Shown one piece after another: positions 31,300-40,315 of a DNA stretch of 41,571 nt. Position numbers and translations under genes: made by a program. The stretch covers positions 1 through 41,571 of the forward strand of contig CBFHRX010000015.1 in assembly GCA_965658355.1 (NCBI GenBank), given 5' to 3'. This DNA comes from UBA11891 sp965658355. Its GTDB lineage: Bacteria; Bacteroidota; Bacteroidia; Flavobacteriales; Flavobacteriaceae. Within the stretch, counting starts at the first letter, position 1; each line of letters opens with the position of its first letter. The notes beneath the pieces were generated by a model. That model was given only the letters and a program-made list of their open reading frames with translations. It had not been told where the DNA came from and did no database searches.

Positions 31300-31588
31300 G
31301 GAAAAGTTTGAACCCCGTTCTCTTAAAGATGTTCTTGAGGATTTTAGCCGGCAAAAAGGGGTTCATAAAGGCCTTAAAAAAGTCCGAGTTGAAAAAATAT
31401 GGAAGGACCATATGGGGAATTATGTAAACAACTATACCCAGAGTGTTCGTCTAGAAGGCAGTACATTGACAGTCGCTATTACCAACGCCACCCTAAAACA
31501 AGAGATGCACTATGCTATTCCAGCTATATTGGAACAACTTAATCAGTACCTGGAAGGCGCACCCCTAAAAAAAATGGTGATTCGCTAG
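31292..31588 (+). CDS. DUF721 / DciA-like protein
   Basis: From the ATG at 31292, eight bases inside the previous gene, this has 98 residues and matches DUF721 with the conserved KVEKIWKDHMGNYV and SVRLEGSTLTVAI...LKQEMHYAIPAILEQLN. DUF721 includes DciA, which helps load the replicative helicase in bacteria lacking DnaC. The recF context supports a DNA role. A longer start (TTG at 31244) would run through the middle of the upstream gene and is rejected. Its stop codon shares bases with the ndk stop (CTAG). Confidence 0.85.
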   Translation: MNKEKFEPRSLKDVLEDFSRQKGVHKGLKKVRVEKIWKDHMGNYVNNYTQSVRLEGSTLTVAITNATLKQEMHYAIPAILEQLNQYLEGAPLKKMVIR

Positions 31589-31998
31589 AACAATTCTCTA
31601 CCAGAGAAATGGAAGGCAGATTCGATAGCAGCGTTTTCATCGCTGTCAGAACCGTGGATTGCATTTTCACCCATAGACGTAGCATACAATTGACGGATCG
31701 TCCCTTCGGCTGCTTCTGAAGGATTTGTCGCCCCAATTAAAGTTCGAAAATCACTGACTGCATTTTCTTTTTCCAATACAGCGGCTACTATAGGACCTCT
31801 TGTCATAAAGGCCACCAATTCATCAAAAAAGGGACGCTCTTTGTGAACTTCATAAAAGGCTTGTGCGTCCGCAACAGTTAACTGTGTTTTCTTTAGACCC
31901 ACAATGCGGAAACCAGCACTGTTAATTTTCTCTAATATCGCTCCTGTATGACCGTTTTCAACCGCATCGGGTTTGATCATGGTAAAGGTTCTATTCAT
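31585..31998 (-). CDS. ndk: Nucleoside diphosphate kinase
   Basis: This housekeeping enzyme moves phosphate from ATP to other nucleoside diphosphates. The 137 residues include NRTFTMIKPDAV at the start and the phosphohistidine loop NAIHGSDSDENA near residue 114-125. All active-site neighbours are intact. It stands alone with a consensus promoter and converges on the DciA-like gene. Confidence 0.95.
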   Translation of the reverse strand: MNRTFTMIKPDAVENGHTGAILEKINSAGFRIVGLKKTQLTVADAQAFYEVHKERPFFDELVAFMTRGPIVAAVLEKENAVSDFRTLIGATNPSEAAEGTIRQLYATSMGENAIHGSDSDENAAIESAFHFSGRELF

Positions 31999-32015
31999 AG
32001 TCGTTAATTTTTGGG

Positions 32016-32048
32016 CAAAAATAGGTTTTTTTGACTGTCTTTTACAAA
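32016..32048 (-). promoter_or_regulatory. ndk promoter
   Basis: On the minus strand TTTG (32045-32048), 21 bp, TATTTTTG (32016-32023), 17 bp before the start codon. Confidence 0.6.
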
Positions 32049-32201
32049 ATGTTCGTCTTCAAATACTCTTTTGACAGAGTATCTGACTTTATTAAAACAA
32101 CTAAAATACACCTCCCTAAGGAATCAAACAAAAAGCTCAAACCAAGCTGGTGAAAGTGATGGCTACACTTTATACTGGCTATATGAAAAGAAATAAAGGG
32201 C

Positions 32202-32209
32202 TATCTTTA
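32202..32209 (+). promoter_or_regulatory. -7 element of the nrnA-gldI operon
   Basis: TATCTTTA (one mismatch to consensus) lies 14 bp before the nrnA start. The 225-bp space between ndk and nrnA is otherwise without visible genes or strong hairpins. Confidence 0.4.
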
Positions 32210-32223
32210 CCGAAAAATAAGCC

Positions 32224-33234
32224 ATGAAAATCCCCGAGCTTAACGCTCTTAAAAAGGTGTTACATGAACCTAAAAACATAGGTGTAATAGCGCATCAAAA
32301 CCCCGATGGTGACGCCTTGGGAAGTTGTCTCGCTTGGGCTTCCTTTTTAACTAAAAAAGGACATAGCGTTACTGTAATCTCTCCTAATGACTATCCTGAT
32401 TTTTTAAAGTGGATGCCAGGTCAAGAGGAGATTATAATCCACAGTGAAGACAGTCAAAAAGCGTCTGATGCCATCACTCATGCGGATATTCTATTTACAT
32501 TAGACTTTAATGATTTACTTCGGATAGATGCTTTGGGCCCACTTGTAGAAAAAAGCGGTGCCCTAAAAGTCATGATCGATCATCATCAAAACCCAAAAGA
32601 CTATGCTACTTTATCCTTGTCATATTCGCATATGGGTTCCACAGCTGAAATAGTCTACCATATTATCAACCAATGGAATTCAGCTCTTTTGGATACTAAC
32701 ATGGCTACCAATTTGTATACCGGCATTATGACTGATACGGGCTCATTTAGATTCCCCTCTACCACTCCCGACACCCATCGTGCCATTGCACATTTAATGG
32801 AATGTGGTGCCTCACATAGCGTTATTCATCAAAGTATTCATGACTCCTACACTTTTGATAGAGTTCGGCTTTTAGGAATGGGGTTGACCAACTTGACAAA
32901 GCTGGAGGATATACCAGCGGTTTTCCTAAGCCTTTCACAAGAAGAATTATACGCCTGCAATTACCAAAAAGGAGATACGGAGGGTTTTGTCAATTATGGT
33001 CTTCGCCTAAAGGGAATTCAACTGGCAGTCATTATGATAGAAAATAAAAATGAAGGAAAAATAAAAATGTCATTTCGTTCAAAAGGCGAATTTCCAGCCC
33101 ATACTTTTGCGGGCCAACACTTTAGTGGGGGTGGACATAAAAATGCGGCAGGAGGGGTTTCGTATGAGTCATTAGAAGCAACAAAACAAAAATTAATCAC
33201 CGCAATATCAGAATCCAAAGACCTGTTTCAATGA
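32224..33234 (+). CDS. nrnA: DHH-family bifunctional oligoribonuclease/PAP phosphatase NrnA
   Basis: The 336 residues carry the DHH domain motifs: AHQNPDGDALGS (metal ligands), TLDFND and IDHHQNP, and in the C-terminal DHHA1 domain GGGHKNAAGG. NrnA breaks down short RNAs and 3'-phosphoadenosine phosphate; members can also act on cyclic dinucleotide-derived pGpG. The gene starts the operon that continues into gldI with an ATGA overlap. Confidence 0.9.
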   Translation: MKIPELNALKKVLHEPKNIGVIAHQNPDGDALGSCLAWASFLTKKGHSVTVISPNDYPDFLKWMPGQEEIIIHSEDSQKASDAITHADILFTLDFNDLLRIDALGPLVEKSGALKVMIDHHQNPKDYATLSLSYSHMGSTAEIVYHIINQWNSALLDTNMATNLYTGIMTDTGSFRFPSTTPDTHRAIAHLMECGASHSVIHQSIHDSYTFDRVRLLGMGLTNLTKLEDIPAVFLSLSQEELYACNYQKGDTEGFVNYGLRLKGIQLAVIMIENKNEGKIKMSFRSKGEFPAHTFAGQHFSGGGHKNAAGGVSYESLEATKQKLITAISESKDLFQ

Positions 33235-33779
33235 GACTCTTCACGAGCTTTTTTTTCCTTGCACTAAGCCTGCTCTTACTCCAATGTCAAGAACCGGTTC
33301 CGAGGAGACCCCTAAACAAAAAACAGCAGGTTTTTCTAAACAAGTCGGCACAACGAAATAAAAGTCGTATCGCTATTGAGCAAAAGATTTTTGAGCAAAT
33401 TAGACAAGCGGAACCTGAACACAACTATCAAAATTCCAATACAGGATTTTGGTACGCAATTGTAGAAAACAAAACAGCTGCTACCCCCCTTCCTAAAAAG
33501 GGAGATGAGGTCGTCCTTGAATACCGAATTGAAGATTTGAATCAAAACGTACTGTATGACGAAAAAGAGCTGGGAAAAGTTCGTTTTTTCATTGACCGAG
33601 AAGATTATTTACCTGCTCTTCGGGAAGGAGCAAAAGTCTTGCGGCAAGGACAAAAAGCTATTTTCTTGTTTCCTTCCTATCTGTGTTATGGATATCAAGG
33701 AGATTTTGAAAAGATAGGCAGTAATCAGCCATTACGTTTTACCATAAAATTAGTATCATTAACAAAAATAAAATCATGA
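33231..33779 (+). CDS. gldI: Gliding motility lipoprotein GldI (FKBP-type isomerase)
   Basis: The product (182 residues) is a lipoprotein (lipobox LLQC) with an FKBP-type isomerase domain (about 60-180) and the GldI-specific arrangement, including YRIEDLNQNVLYDEKELG and FFIDREDYLPALREGAKVLRQGQKAIFLFPSYLCYGYQGD. In Flavobacterium johnsoniae GldI is needed for gliding and helps fold other Gld proteins. This predicts that the organism has a gliding/T9SS apparatus, although no other gld or spr gene is in this window. It is translationally linked on both sides (ATGA overlaps). Confidence 0.9.
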   Translation: MRLFTSFFFLALSLLLLQCQEPVPRRPLNKKQQVFLNKSAQRNKSRIAIEQKIFEQIRQAEPEHNYQNSNTGFWYAIVENKTAATPLPKKGDEVVLEYRIEDLNQNVLYDEKELGKVRFFIDREDYLPALREGAKVLRQGQKAIFLFPSYLCYGYQGDFEKIGSNQPLRFTIKLVSLTKIKS

Positions 33780-34864
33780 AACACTCCCCATTACAGTACA
33801 CACTCATCTTAGTAGTACTCCTTATAGCGAGCTGTCAGGCCCCTTACTCCAACCTTCAAGACGGCATGTATGCAGAAGTAGAAACCAGCAAAGGAACTAT
33901 TCTTCTCCAGTTGGAAATGGATAAAACCCCTATGACGGTAGCTAATTTTGTAGCCCTGGCAGAAGGAGATCATCCCGAAGTAAGCGATGAATTTAAAAAC
34001 AAACCTTATTATGATGGACTGACTTTCCACCGAGTAATACCCGATTTTATGATTCAAGGAGGAGACCCCACCGCTACCGGATCAGGGGGTCCCGGCTATC
34101 GATTTCCAGATGAAATAACAGACTTATCACACACAGGTCCCGGAATACTATCAATGGCCAATGCCGGTCCGGGAACAAACGGAAGTCAGTTCTTTATTAC
34201 ACACAAAGAAACCCCTTGGCTGGATGGCAAACACACCGTTTTCGGAAAAGTCCTCGAAGGGCAGGAAGTGGTAGATAGTATTGCTCAAAATGACACGATT
34301 GTCAAACTTCAAATTATCAGAAAGGGAAAAATGGCAAAAGGCTTTGATGCTCCTAAAGTGTATGCAGAAGTCCTACAAGACATCCAAGAGGACTTGGAGG
34401 TTTTGGCCGAAAAAAGAGCTGAAATCAACAAGCAAACAGTTGCAAAATTTGAAGAACAGCGTAAGAAAGCAAAAAAGACCGCTTCAGGCTTGCAATACCT
34501 AATTACCCAAAAAGGGAATGGCCCCAAAGTAACCTCTACCTATAAAGCCATGACACACTATGCTGTTTATTTTGCTGACGGAAGACTCCTGGAAACGAGT
34601 ATGATGGAAACAGCAGAAGCACTTGATTTAGTAGATAAAGCAAGAGCTGCAGCGGATGGGTACCAACCCATTCCAGCTACCGTTACTGACGAAGCGCAAA
34701 TGATTGTTGGCTTTAAAGAAGGACTTCGACTTCTAAGAGAAGGGGACAAAGCAACTCTTTTCTTGCCCTATAATATTGCCTATGGAGAGCGAGGCACACG
34801 TGGAATTCCACCTGAATCTGATCTGGTCTTCGAAATAGAAATTGTTGAAGTCGTTCCCAATTAA
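33776..34864 (+). CDS. Cyclophilin-FKBP fusion lipoprotein isomerase
   Basis: The 362-residue lipoprotein (lipobox IASC) joins two prolyl isomerase types. The cyclophilin domain (about 28-185) has GLTFHRVIPDFMIQGGDP with the catalytic arginine, GTNGSQFFITHK and HTVFGKVLEGQEVVDSI. A charged coiled-coil linker (195-235) leads to an FKBP domain (about 236-362) ending FLPYNIAYGERGTRGIPPESDLVFEIEIVEV. Such cyclophilin-FKBP fusions are known in Bacteroidota. The link with gldI by ATGA overlap suggests it also assists folding of exported, perhaps gliding-related, proteins. Confidence 0.9.
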   Translation: MKHSPLQYTLILVVLLIASCQAPYSNLQDGMYAEVETSKGTILLQLEMDKTPMTVANFVALAEGDHPEVSDEFKNKPYYDGLTFHRVIPDFMIQGGDPTATGSGGPGYRFPDEITDLSHTGPGILSMANAGPGTNGSQFFITHKETPWLDGKHTVFGKVLEGQEVVDSIAQNDTIVKLQIIRKGKMAKGFDAPKVYAEVLQDIQEDLEVLAEKRAEINKQTVAKFEEQRKKAKKTASGLQYLITQKGNGPKVTSTYKAMTHYAVYFADGRLLETSMMETAEALDLVDKARAAADGYQPIPATVTDEAQMIVGFKEGLRLLREGDKATLFLPYNIAYGERGTRGIPPESDLVFEIEIVEVVPN

Positions 34865-34907
34865 CAGAATAAAAATTAGTGTGTCTGAATTTTAATCAGA
34901 TCCTTTG

Positions 34908-35921
34908 ATGAAACGCTATACCACTGTTGCATTGCTAGTATCCTGGGTGCCGCAGTGGTTTTTTATTGACTGGTGTCGAAAGAACCCTAGCTGGGTAGAT
35001 CAGTATTACGGGGAACTGCTTTACCCCTATTTATATTCTTTTCGTTCTTACTTTGTAGAGCGACTTGTTTTTTCTTTTGGAGACCTCCTATATTTGGTGG
35101 TTCTTATTTCTGGAATTGCTTTTGTGTTTCGCAAAAGAAAACTACTTGTTCAAAGTCCCTTTGTATTCCTTTCCAAAGCAATTGCCCTTCTCGCTGTCGT
35201 TCATTTATTTTTTCAATTAAGTTGGGGGCTCAATTATTACAGAACTCCTTTGAATAGGGCCACTGGTAAGAATATACCGTATGAAGAATGGGAGCTCCAA
35301 GAGACCTTGGATATTTTGATTCAAAAAACAACAGCCCTTCATAAGAGGCTCGCAAAGAATGACAGCCTTCCCGTCTCTTTTCCACTTCGTAAAAGTGACT
35401 ATCTACGAAAACTCCACTCCCAGCCTGTTAAACAATCTTTGTGGAGCTTGCCTATTAGTTATATGGGCGTAGCGGGCTATTTGAATCCTTTTACTGGGGA
35501 AGCTCAACTCAATTACCTTCAACCAACCCTTAGCTTTATTACGACGGCAGCCCATGAAAAAGGGCATCAAGAAGGAATTGCCCCTGAGAACGAAGCCAAC
35601 TTCTATGCTTTCACCACTACCTATCAACATCAAAACCTTCACATTCGCTACGCAGCCTACAGCTTTGCCCTTCAATATTGCTGGAGCGCCTTATACCGAC
35701 TTAATGCTGGATGTGCCGCAGAACGCACACGCCAATTACTCCCTGGAATCCGGAAAGAATATCGCGCACAACAAGACTTTTGGATGCGCTATCAAAACCC
35801 CTTCCAACCAGTCATCGACAGCCTCTATGATCGATTTTTAAAAGCCAACGGGCAACCATCAGGACGCAAAAGCTACAGTCAAGTTGTTGCTTTATTAATC
35901 TCAATACGAAAAGGGCTGTAA
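34908..35921 (+). CDS. DUF3810 membrane protein, putative zinc protease
   Basis: The 338-amino-acid frame starts at an ATG at 34908 (a TTG just before is unlikely, leaving 337 residues). Two hydrophobic helices lie in the first 105 residues. The soluble part matches DUF3810, and near residue 216 it has HEKGH, a perfect HExxH zinc-binding motif, in the context TTAAHEKGHQEG, followed by a glutamate-rich EANFYAF that could supply the third ligand. This makes a membrane-bound zinc metalloprotease likely. The substrate is unknown. It follows the gldI operon by 43 bp and may be co-transcribed. Confidence 0.8.
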   Translation: MKRYTTVALLVSWVPQWFFIDWCRKNPSWVDQYYGELLYPYLYSFRSYFVERLVFSFGDLLYLVVLISGIAFVFRKRKLLVQSPFVFLSKAIALLAVVHLFFQLSWGLNYYRTPLNRATGKNIPYEEWELQETLDILIQKTTALHKRLAKNDSLPVSFPLRKSDYLRKLHSQPVKQSLWSLPISYMGVAGYLNPFTGEAQLNYLQPTLSFITTAAHEKGHQEGIAPENEANFYAFTTTYQHQNLHIRYAAYSFALQYCWSALYRLNAGCAAERTRQLLPGIRKEYRAQQDFWMRYQNPFQPVIDSLYDRFLKANGQPSGRKSYSQVVALLISIRKGL

Positions 35922-35969
35922 AGGCTCTATTAGATGTAGGAATTTATTACATTTAAAAAAAATTCATTT

Positions 35970-38933
35970 ATGAGAAAGCAACTCTTTGGCTTGTTTCTTG
36001 TTTATAGTACCTGTGTTTTTTCGCAATCGTACTACCCTACGAATCTTGGGACCAAGACAGAAGAAAGCCATTACCAAGCATTTACAGGAGTAACCCTTCA
36101 TTCACGTCCTGGGCAAACCCTTACTAACGCCACATTATTGATTAAAAATGGAATCGTAGTATCGGCAGGAACACAAATTACAATCCCAAAGAACACCGTC
36201 GTCAAAGACCTGACAGGAAAGCATATCTATCCTTCCTTTATTGACTTATACAGCAACTTTGGCATTGCAAAACCAACTAAAAAACCTTCAAGAGGAAGAA
36301 GCACACAGTATAAGGCTTCGGATGAAGGGGGCTATTGGAACGATCATATTCTAGCCGATTATAAAGCTGTAAAGGATTACTCCTATAAAAAAGAGGAGGC
36401 CAAGAAATATAGAAAAGCTGGTTTTGGTGTTGTAAACACGCATCGGGAAGACGGCATACACAGAGGGACTGGCTTATTGATCGCCTTGACAGATCATAAA
36501 AATGATACAGATCGAATCTTAAATTCAGAGACCGCTGCTTATTATTCCTTTTCAAAAAGCACTCAATCTTATCAGTCCTACCCTAGCTCAGTCATGGGAG
36601 CTATGGCTTTACACCGTCAACTCAAATACGATCGTAACTGGTATAAAGCAGGAAATAGTGACACAAAAGATTTAGACCTAGAGGCGGTAATTCAGCAAGA
36701 AAAATTACCTGTCATATTTGAGGCAGATAATAAACTCAATGTCGTTCGTGCTGCTAAAGTAAGTAAAGACCTAGGGGAAAACTGGATTATCAAAGCAAGT
36801 GGTCAAGAATACGAACATCTAAAAGAACTATCAAAATACGGCAACGCATTGCTTTTGCCACTAAATTTCCAAAAACCTTATGAGGTAAAGGATTCGGATT
36901 TACTAGCGAACATTACACTAGCTCAAATGAGAGATTGGAATCTAGCGCCTAGAAACCCGGCAAAAGTAGCAGCAGCCAACATCCCTTTTGCCTTTACTAT
37001 GGAGGGGACTAAAACGCCAGAAGAATTCATCAAAAATCTAAGGGTAGCCGTTGCCAATGGCTTGTCTAAAAAAGCAGCCCTAGAAGCCTTGACAACGACT
37101 CCGGCTGTATTAATCGGTCAAGAAAAAAAATTAGGTGCAATCCAGCCCAATTATTGGGCCAATTTCATCGTGACCTCAGGCCCTTTGTTTGAATTAGAAA
37201 GCAAAATACTGGACACCTACATAAAAGGGAACCGTCATAAAATCAATGAGGACGATGCGTCTAATATAGACGGAAAATATACCCTCACACTTGATGATGA
37301 AGAATTTTTGCTGGCTATCAAAGGGAGTCGCGACAAAGGAAAAATAAGCCTAACGGTAAGCCAAGAGAAAACGACATTCGAAAATACTGTCACCTATGAG
37401 GAGGGGCTTTTACAAATTACCCTGAACAAAGAGGAGGAGAAAAGCGCCCGTTTAGAAGCTTCTGTTTCAAAAAAGGGGCCCCTTGAAGGGACCGGTATTT
37501 CTTTTGACGGAACTAAAATCGAATGGAAAGCCATTCCTAAAGACAGCAAAAAAGAGATCGTTGTATTCGAAGAAGCAGCCGTCACTTTTCCAAACAATGG
37601 ATTTGGATTCAAACAATTGCCAAAGCAACAACGCATATTGTTTAAAAATGCAACCGTTTGGACCAATGAAGCAGAAGGAATTATGACCCGTGCAGATGTC
37701 TTAATTGACAACGGTATTATTCTCAATGTCGGCACTGATTTGACAGATGCTACTGCAACTCTTATTGAGGCTGAAGGAAAGCATATCACAAGTGGTATTA
37801 TAGATGAGCACTCACATATTGGGGCTTCTAGTATTAACGAAGGAGGGCAAAACTCATCGGCAGAAGTAACGATCGAGGATGTTCTCGATCCAGATGATAT
37901 TGATTTATATCGAAATCTCGCAGGGGGTGTCACGACCATTCAGATTCTTCATGGATCTGCGAATCCAATTGGAGGTCGTTCTGCTATCATCAAATTAAAA
38001 TGGGGAGAGACAGCCGAAAATCTACTTTTTCCAAATGCAGATCCCTTTATCAAGTTTGCCTTAGGTGAAAATGTAAAACAATCCAATTGGGGGAGTTACA
38101 ATCGATTTCCACAAACTCGAATGGGAGTAGAACAAGTATTTGTTGATTATTTTCAAAGAGCCCAAGAATACGGAGCCAAATGGAATCAATACAACAAACT
38201 CTCGAATCGTCAAAAAAGAACTAGTAGCAAGCCACGCTATGACCTTGAAATGGAAACCCTTTGGGAAATCCTCAAGGAGGAACGATTTATTTCTTGCCAT
38301 TCCTATGTGCAAAGTGAGATCAATATGCTCATGAAAGTAGCCGAGCGCTTTGGCATAAAAGTCAATACGTTTACGCATATTCTTGAGGGGTACAAAGTAG
38401 CTGATAAAATGGCGCGTCATGGAGCAGCGGGCTCTACCTTTTCCGATTGGTGGGCTTACAAATACGAAGTCAAAGACGCGATCCCTTACAACGGCGCTAT
38501 TATGCATCGTGCAGGGGTCAACGTAGCCTTTAATTCCGATGATGCAGAAATGTCAAGACGCCTCAATCAAGAGGCTGCTAAGGCCGTAAAATACGGGGGG
38601 CTATCAGAAGAGGAGGCTTGGAAATTTGTGACCCTAAATCCCGCCAAAATGCTGCATTTAGACGATCGCATAGGAAGCATCAAAAAAGGCAAACATGCCG
38701 ATCTCGTTCTTTGGTCGGGTCATCCAATGTCAATTTATACAAAAGCTGAAAAAACAGTGGTCGATGGTATTATGTATTACGACTCCGAACGTGCGCAATC
38801 GCAATTGGAAATTATTGCCAAGGAAAAAGAGTCTCTAGCGGCACAGATGAAAAAAGCGAAGGAAAGTGGTATGACGACCCAAATCCCAAAGAATACAGAA
38901 AAGAGAGAATTTCATTGTGAAACCCTTGATTAA
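35970..38933 (+). CDS. Exported double amidohydrolase, first domain probably inactive
   Basis: The 987-residue protein has a signal peptide (ending at CVFSQ) and two amidohydrolase-like domains. The first (about 30-430) has the fold features IKNGIVVSAG and GKHIYPSFIDLYSNFG, but the metal-binding HxH expected after the first strand is missing (LYSNF instead). The second (about 560-960) has GIIDEHSHIGAS with HSH near residues 613-616, later histidines in ILHGSANP and THILEG, and the closing ADLVLWSGHPM. A beta-rich spacer (430-555) separates them. It probably acts in the periplasm on a cyclic amide or peptide; the substrate is unknown. Confidence 0.82.
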   Translation: MRKQLFGLFLVYSTCVFSQSYYPTNLGTKTEESHYQAFTGVTLHSRPGQTLTNATLLIKNGIVVSAGTQITIPKNTVVKDLTGKHIYPSFIDLYSNFGIAKPTKKPSRGRSTQYKASDEGGYWNDHILADYKAVKDYSYKKEEAKKYRKAGFGVVNTHREDGIHRGTGLLIALTDHKNDTDRILNSETAAYYSFSKSTQSYQSYPSSVMGAMALHRQLKYDRNWYKAGNSDTKDLDLEAVIQQEKLPVIFEADNKLNVVRAAKVSKDLGENWIIKASGQEYEHLKELSKYGNALLLPLNFQKPYEVKDSDLLANITLAQMRDWNLAPRNPAKVAAANIPFAFTMEGTKTPEEFIKNLRVAVANGLSKKAALEALTTTPAVLIGQEKKLGAIQPNYWANFIVTSGPLFELESKILDTYIKGNRHKINEDDASNIDGKYTLTLDDEEFLLAIKGSRDKGKISLTVSQEKTTFENTVTYEEGLLQITLNKEEEKSARLEASVSKKGPLEGTGISFDGTKIEWKAIPKDSKKEIVVFEEAAVTFPNNGFGFKQLPKQQRILFKNATVWTNEAEGIMTRADVLIDNGIILNVGTDLTDATATLIEAEGKHITSGIIDEHSHIGASSINEGGQNSSAEVTIEDVLDPDDIDLYRNLAGGVTTIQILHGSANPIGGRSAIIKLKWGETAENLLFPNADPFIKFALGENVKQSNWGSYNRFPQTRMGVEQVFVDYFQRAQEYGAKWNQYNKLSNRQKRTSSKPRYDLEMETLWEILKEERFISCHSYVQSEINMLMKVAERFGIKVNTFTHILEGYKVADKMARHGAAGSTFSDWWAYKYEVKDAIPYNGAIMHRAGVNVAFNSDDAEMSRRLNQEAAKAVKYGGLSEEEAWKFVTLNPAKMLHLDDRIGSIKKGKHADLVLWSGHPMSIYTKAEKTVVDGIMYYDSERAQSQLEIIAKEKESLAAQMKKAKESGMTTQIPKNTEKREFHCETLD

Positions 38934-38941
38934 ACAAGGAT

Positions 38942-40246
38942 ATGAAAAAGTTTAAAAATATACTGATGAAAAAATTATACGTATTAAGCTTGTGTTTGCC
39001 TTTATTGGTTTGGGCACAACAAACGCCAGCTGCCCAGCAAGCAGAATCCATTTTGGTTACAGGAGTTACTGCCCATATCGGAAATGGTACTGTAATCGAG
39101 AATGCAGCCATTGGATTTGACAAGGGCATACTAACCTATGTGGGCAATGCAGACGCTGCTCCAAATGGCTATGCGAATACAATAGACGGAAACGGACAAC
39201 ACGCATACCCTGGTTTTATTGGCATGAATACGACCCTTGGCTTGGTCGAAATTGATGCCGTTCGTGCTACTAATGACAAAGACGAATTGGGGGAAATGCT
39301 TCCCCATATCCGCGCAGCAATTGCTTACAATGCAGAATCGCAAGTCGTGGAAAGTGTCCGCCCAAATGGGGTTTTACTAGCTCAAGTAGCACCGAGAGGC
39401 GGACGGATTTCAGGAAGCTCATCAGTCATGCAATTAGATGCTTGGAACTGGGAAGATGCTATTGTCAAAGCAGATGAAGGGATTCATCTTAATTGGCCAA
39501 ACCCATTCTCAAGAGGAAGATGGTGGCTAGGAGAAGACCCCTCTTTAAAACGCAGCAAGTCGTATAAAGAGGATGTCGAAAAATTGGCTGATTATTTTGC
39601 TGCAGCAAAAGCTTATCAAGCACCTCATAGCCCCAAACATTTGCCTTACGAGGCCTTAAAGGGCGTATTCGATGGCTCACAAAGGGTCTATGTTCATGCA
39701 GACAGACAGCAGCAAATAGAAGAAAGCGTTACCCAACTCCTACAATGGGGGGTTCAGAAAATCGCAATAGTGGGTGGCCACGAAGCCCCGCAGAAAGTAG
39801 ACTTTCTTAAAAAACACAACATCCCCGTAATTATTTCCAGACCGCATAGACTTCCAGAAAATGAGGATGAGGCTCTTAAAAGCACCTTTACCATCGGGAA
39901 AGAATTAGTTTCTGCCGGCCTTACTGTTGCTATTGAAATGAGCGGCCGTATGGAAAGAATGAACACGCGCAACCTACCTTTTTATGCAGGAAGTTTCGCA
40001 GCATATGGCGTTCCTTATGAAGAGGCGATCTCTTTACTTACGGCTAATCCTGCAGCTATTTTGGGGATTGAAAAAGAACTAGGAACCCTAGAAGTAGGTA
40101 AAAGAGCCACCTTATTTCTCTCAAAAGGAGATGCTTTGGACATGCGGACGAATATCTTAAGTGCTGCTTTTATTGACGGGCGTAGCTTGAGTTTGGAAAC
40201 CCACCAAACTGAATTGTATACGCGCTATAGCGAAAAAGTCAATTAG
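38942..40246 (+). CDS. Exported amidohydrolase-like protein lacking HxH
   Basis: This 434-residue protein follows the double-domain gene by eight bases. It starts with a signal peptide; the ATG at 38966 (MKKLYVLSLCLPLLVWAQ) is an equally good start. The fold is that of an amidohydrolase, with QHAYPGFIGMNTTLGLVEIDAV where an active enzyme would have H-x-H, so the first metal pair is absent. The end has LTANPAAILGIEKELGTLEVGKRATLFLSKGD, typical of the superfamily. It may be a structural or regulatory partner of its neighbour. It closes the run and is followed by a strong terminator. Confidence 0.8.
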   Translation: MKKFKNILMKKLYVLSLCLPLLVWAQQTPAAQQAESILVTGVTAHIGNGTVIENAAIGFDKGILTYVGNADAAPNGYANTIDGNGQHAYPGFIGMNTTLGLVEIDAVRATNDKDELGEMLPHIRAAIAYNAESQVVESVRPNGVLLAQVAPRGGRISGSSSVMQLDAWNWEDAIVKADEGIHLNWPNPFSRGRWWLGEDPSLKRSKSYKEDVEKLADYFAAAKAYQAPHSPKHLPYEALKGVFDGSQRVYVHADRQQQIEESVTQLLQWGVQKIAIVGGHEAPQKVDFLKKHNIPVIISRPHRLPENEDEALKSTFTIGKELVSAGLTVAIEMSGRMERMNTRNLPFYAGSFAAYGVPYEEAISLLTANPAAILGIEKELGTLEVGKRATLFLSKGDALDMRTNILSAAFIDGRSLSLETHQTELYTRYSEKVN

Positions 40247-40270
40247 AGTATCAATCCTAAGTACTGTTGT

Positions 40271-40302
40271 AAAAAAGGAGCTCAATTGAGCTCCTTTTTT
40301 TT
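40271..40302. terminator. Bidirectional terminator after the amidohydrolase genes
   Basis: AAAAAAGGAGCTC and GAGCTCCTTTTTT are perfect inverted arms around AATT, giving a 13-bp stem with T-run in both directions. It ends 14 bp before the methyltransferase start codon. Confidence 0.9.
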
Positions 40303-40315
40303 AACCTTTGCAGTT

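Noticed and set aside
37394..37939. Minus-strand reading frame of 181 codons inside the double amidohydrolase gene
   Set aside because: It lies fully antisense to a gene with clear domain matches and has no protein-like features.
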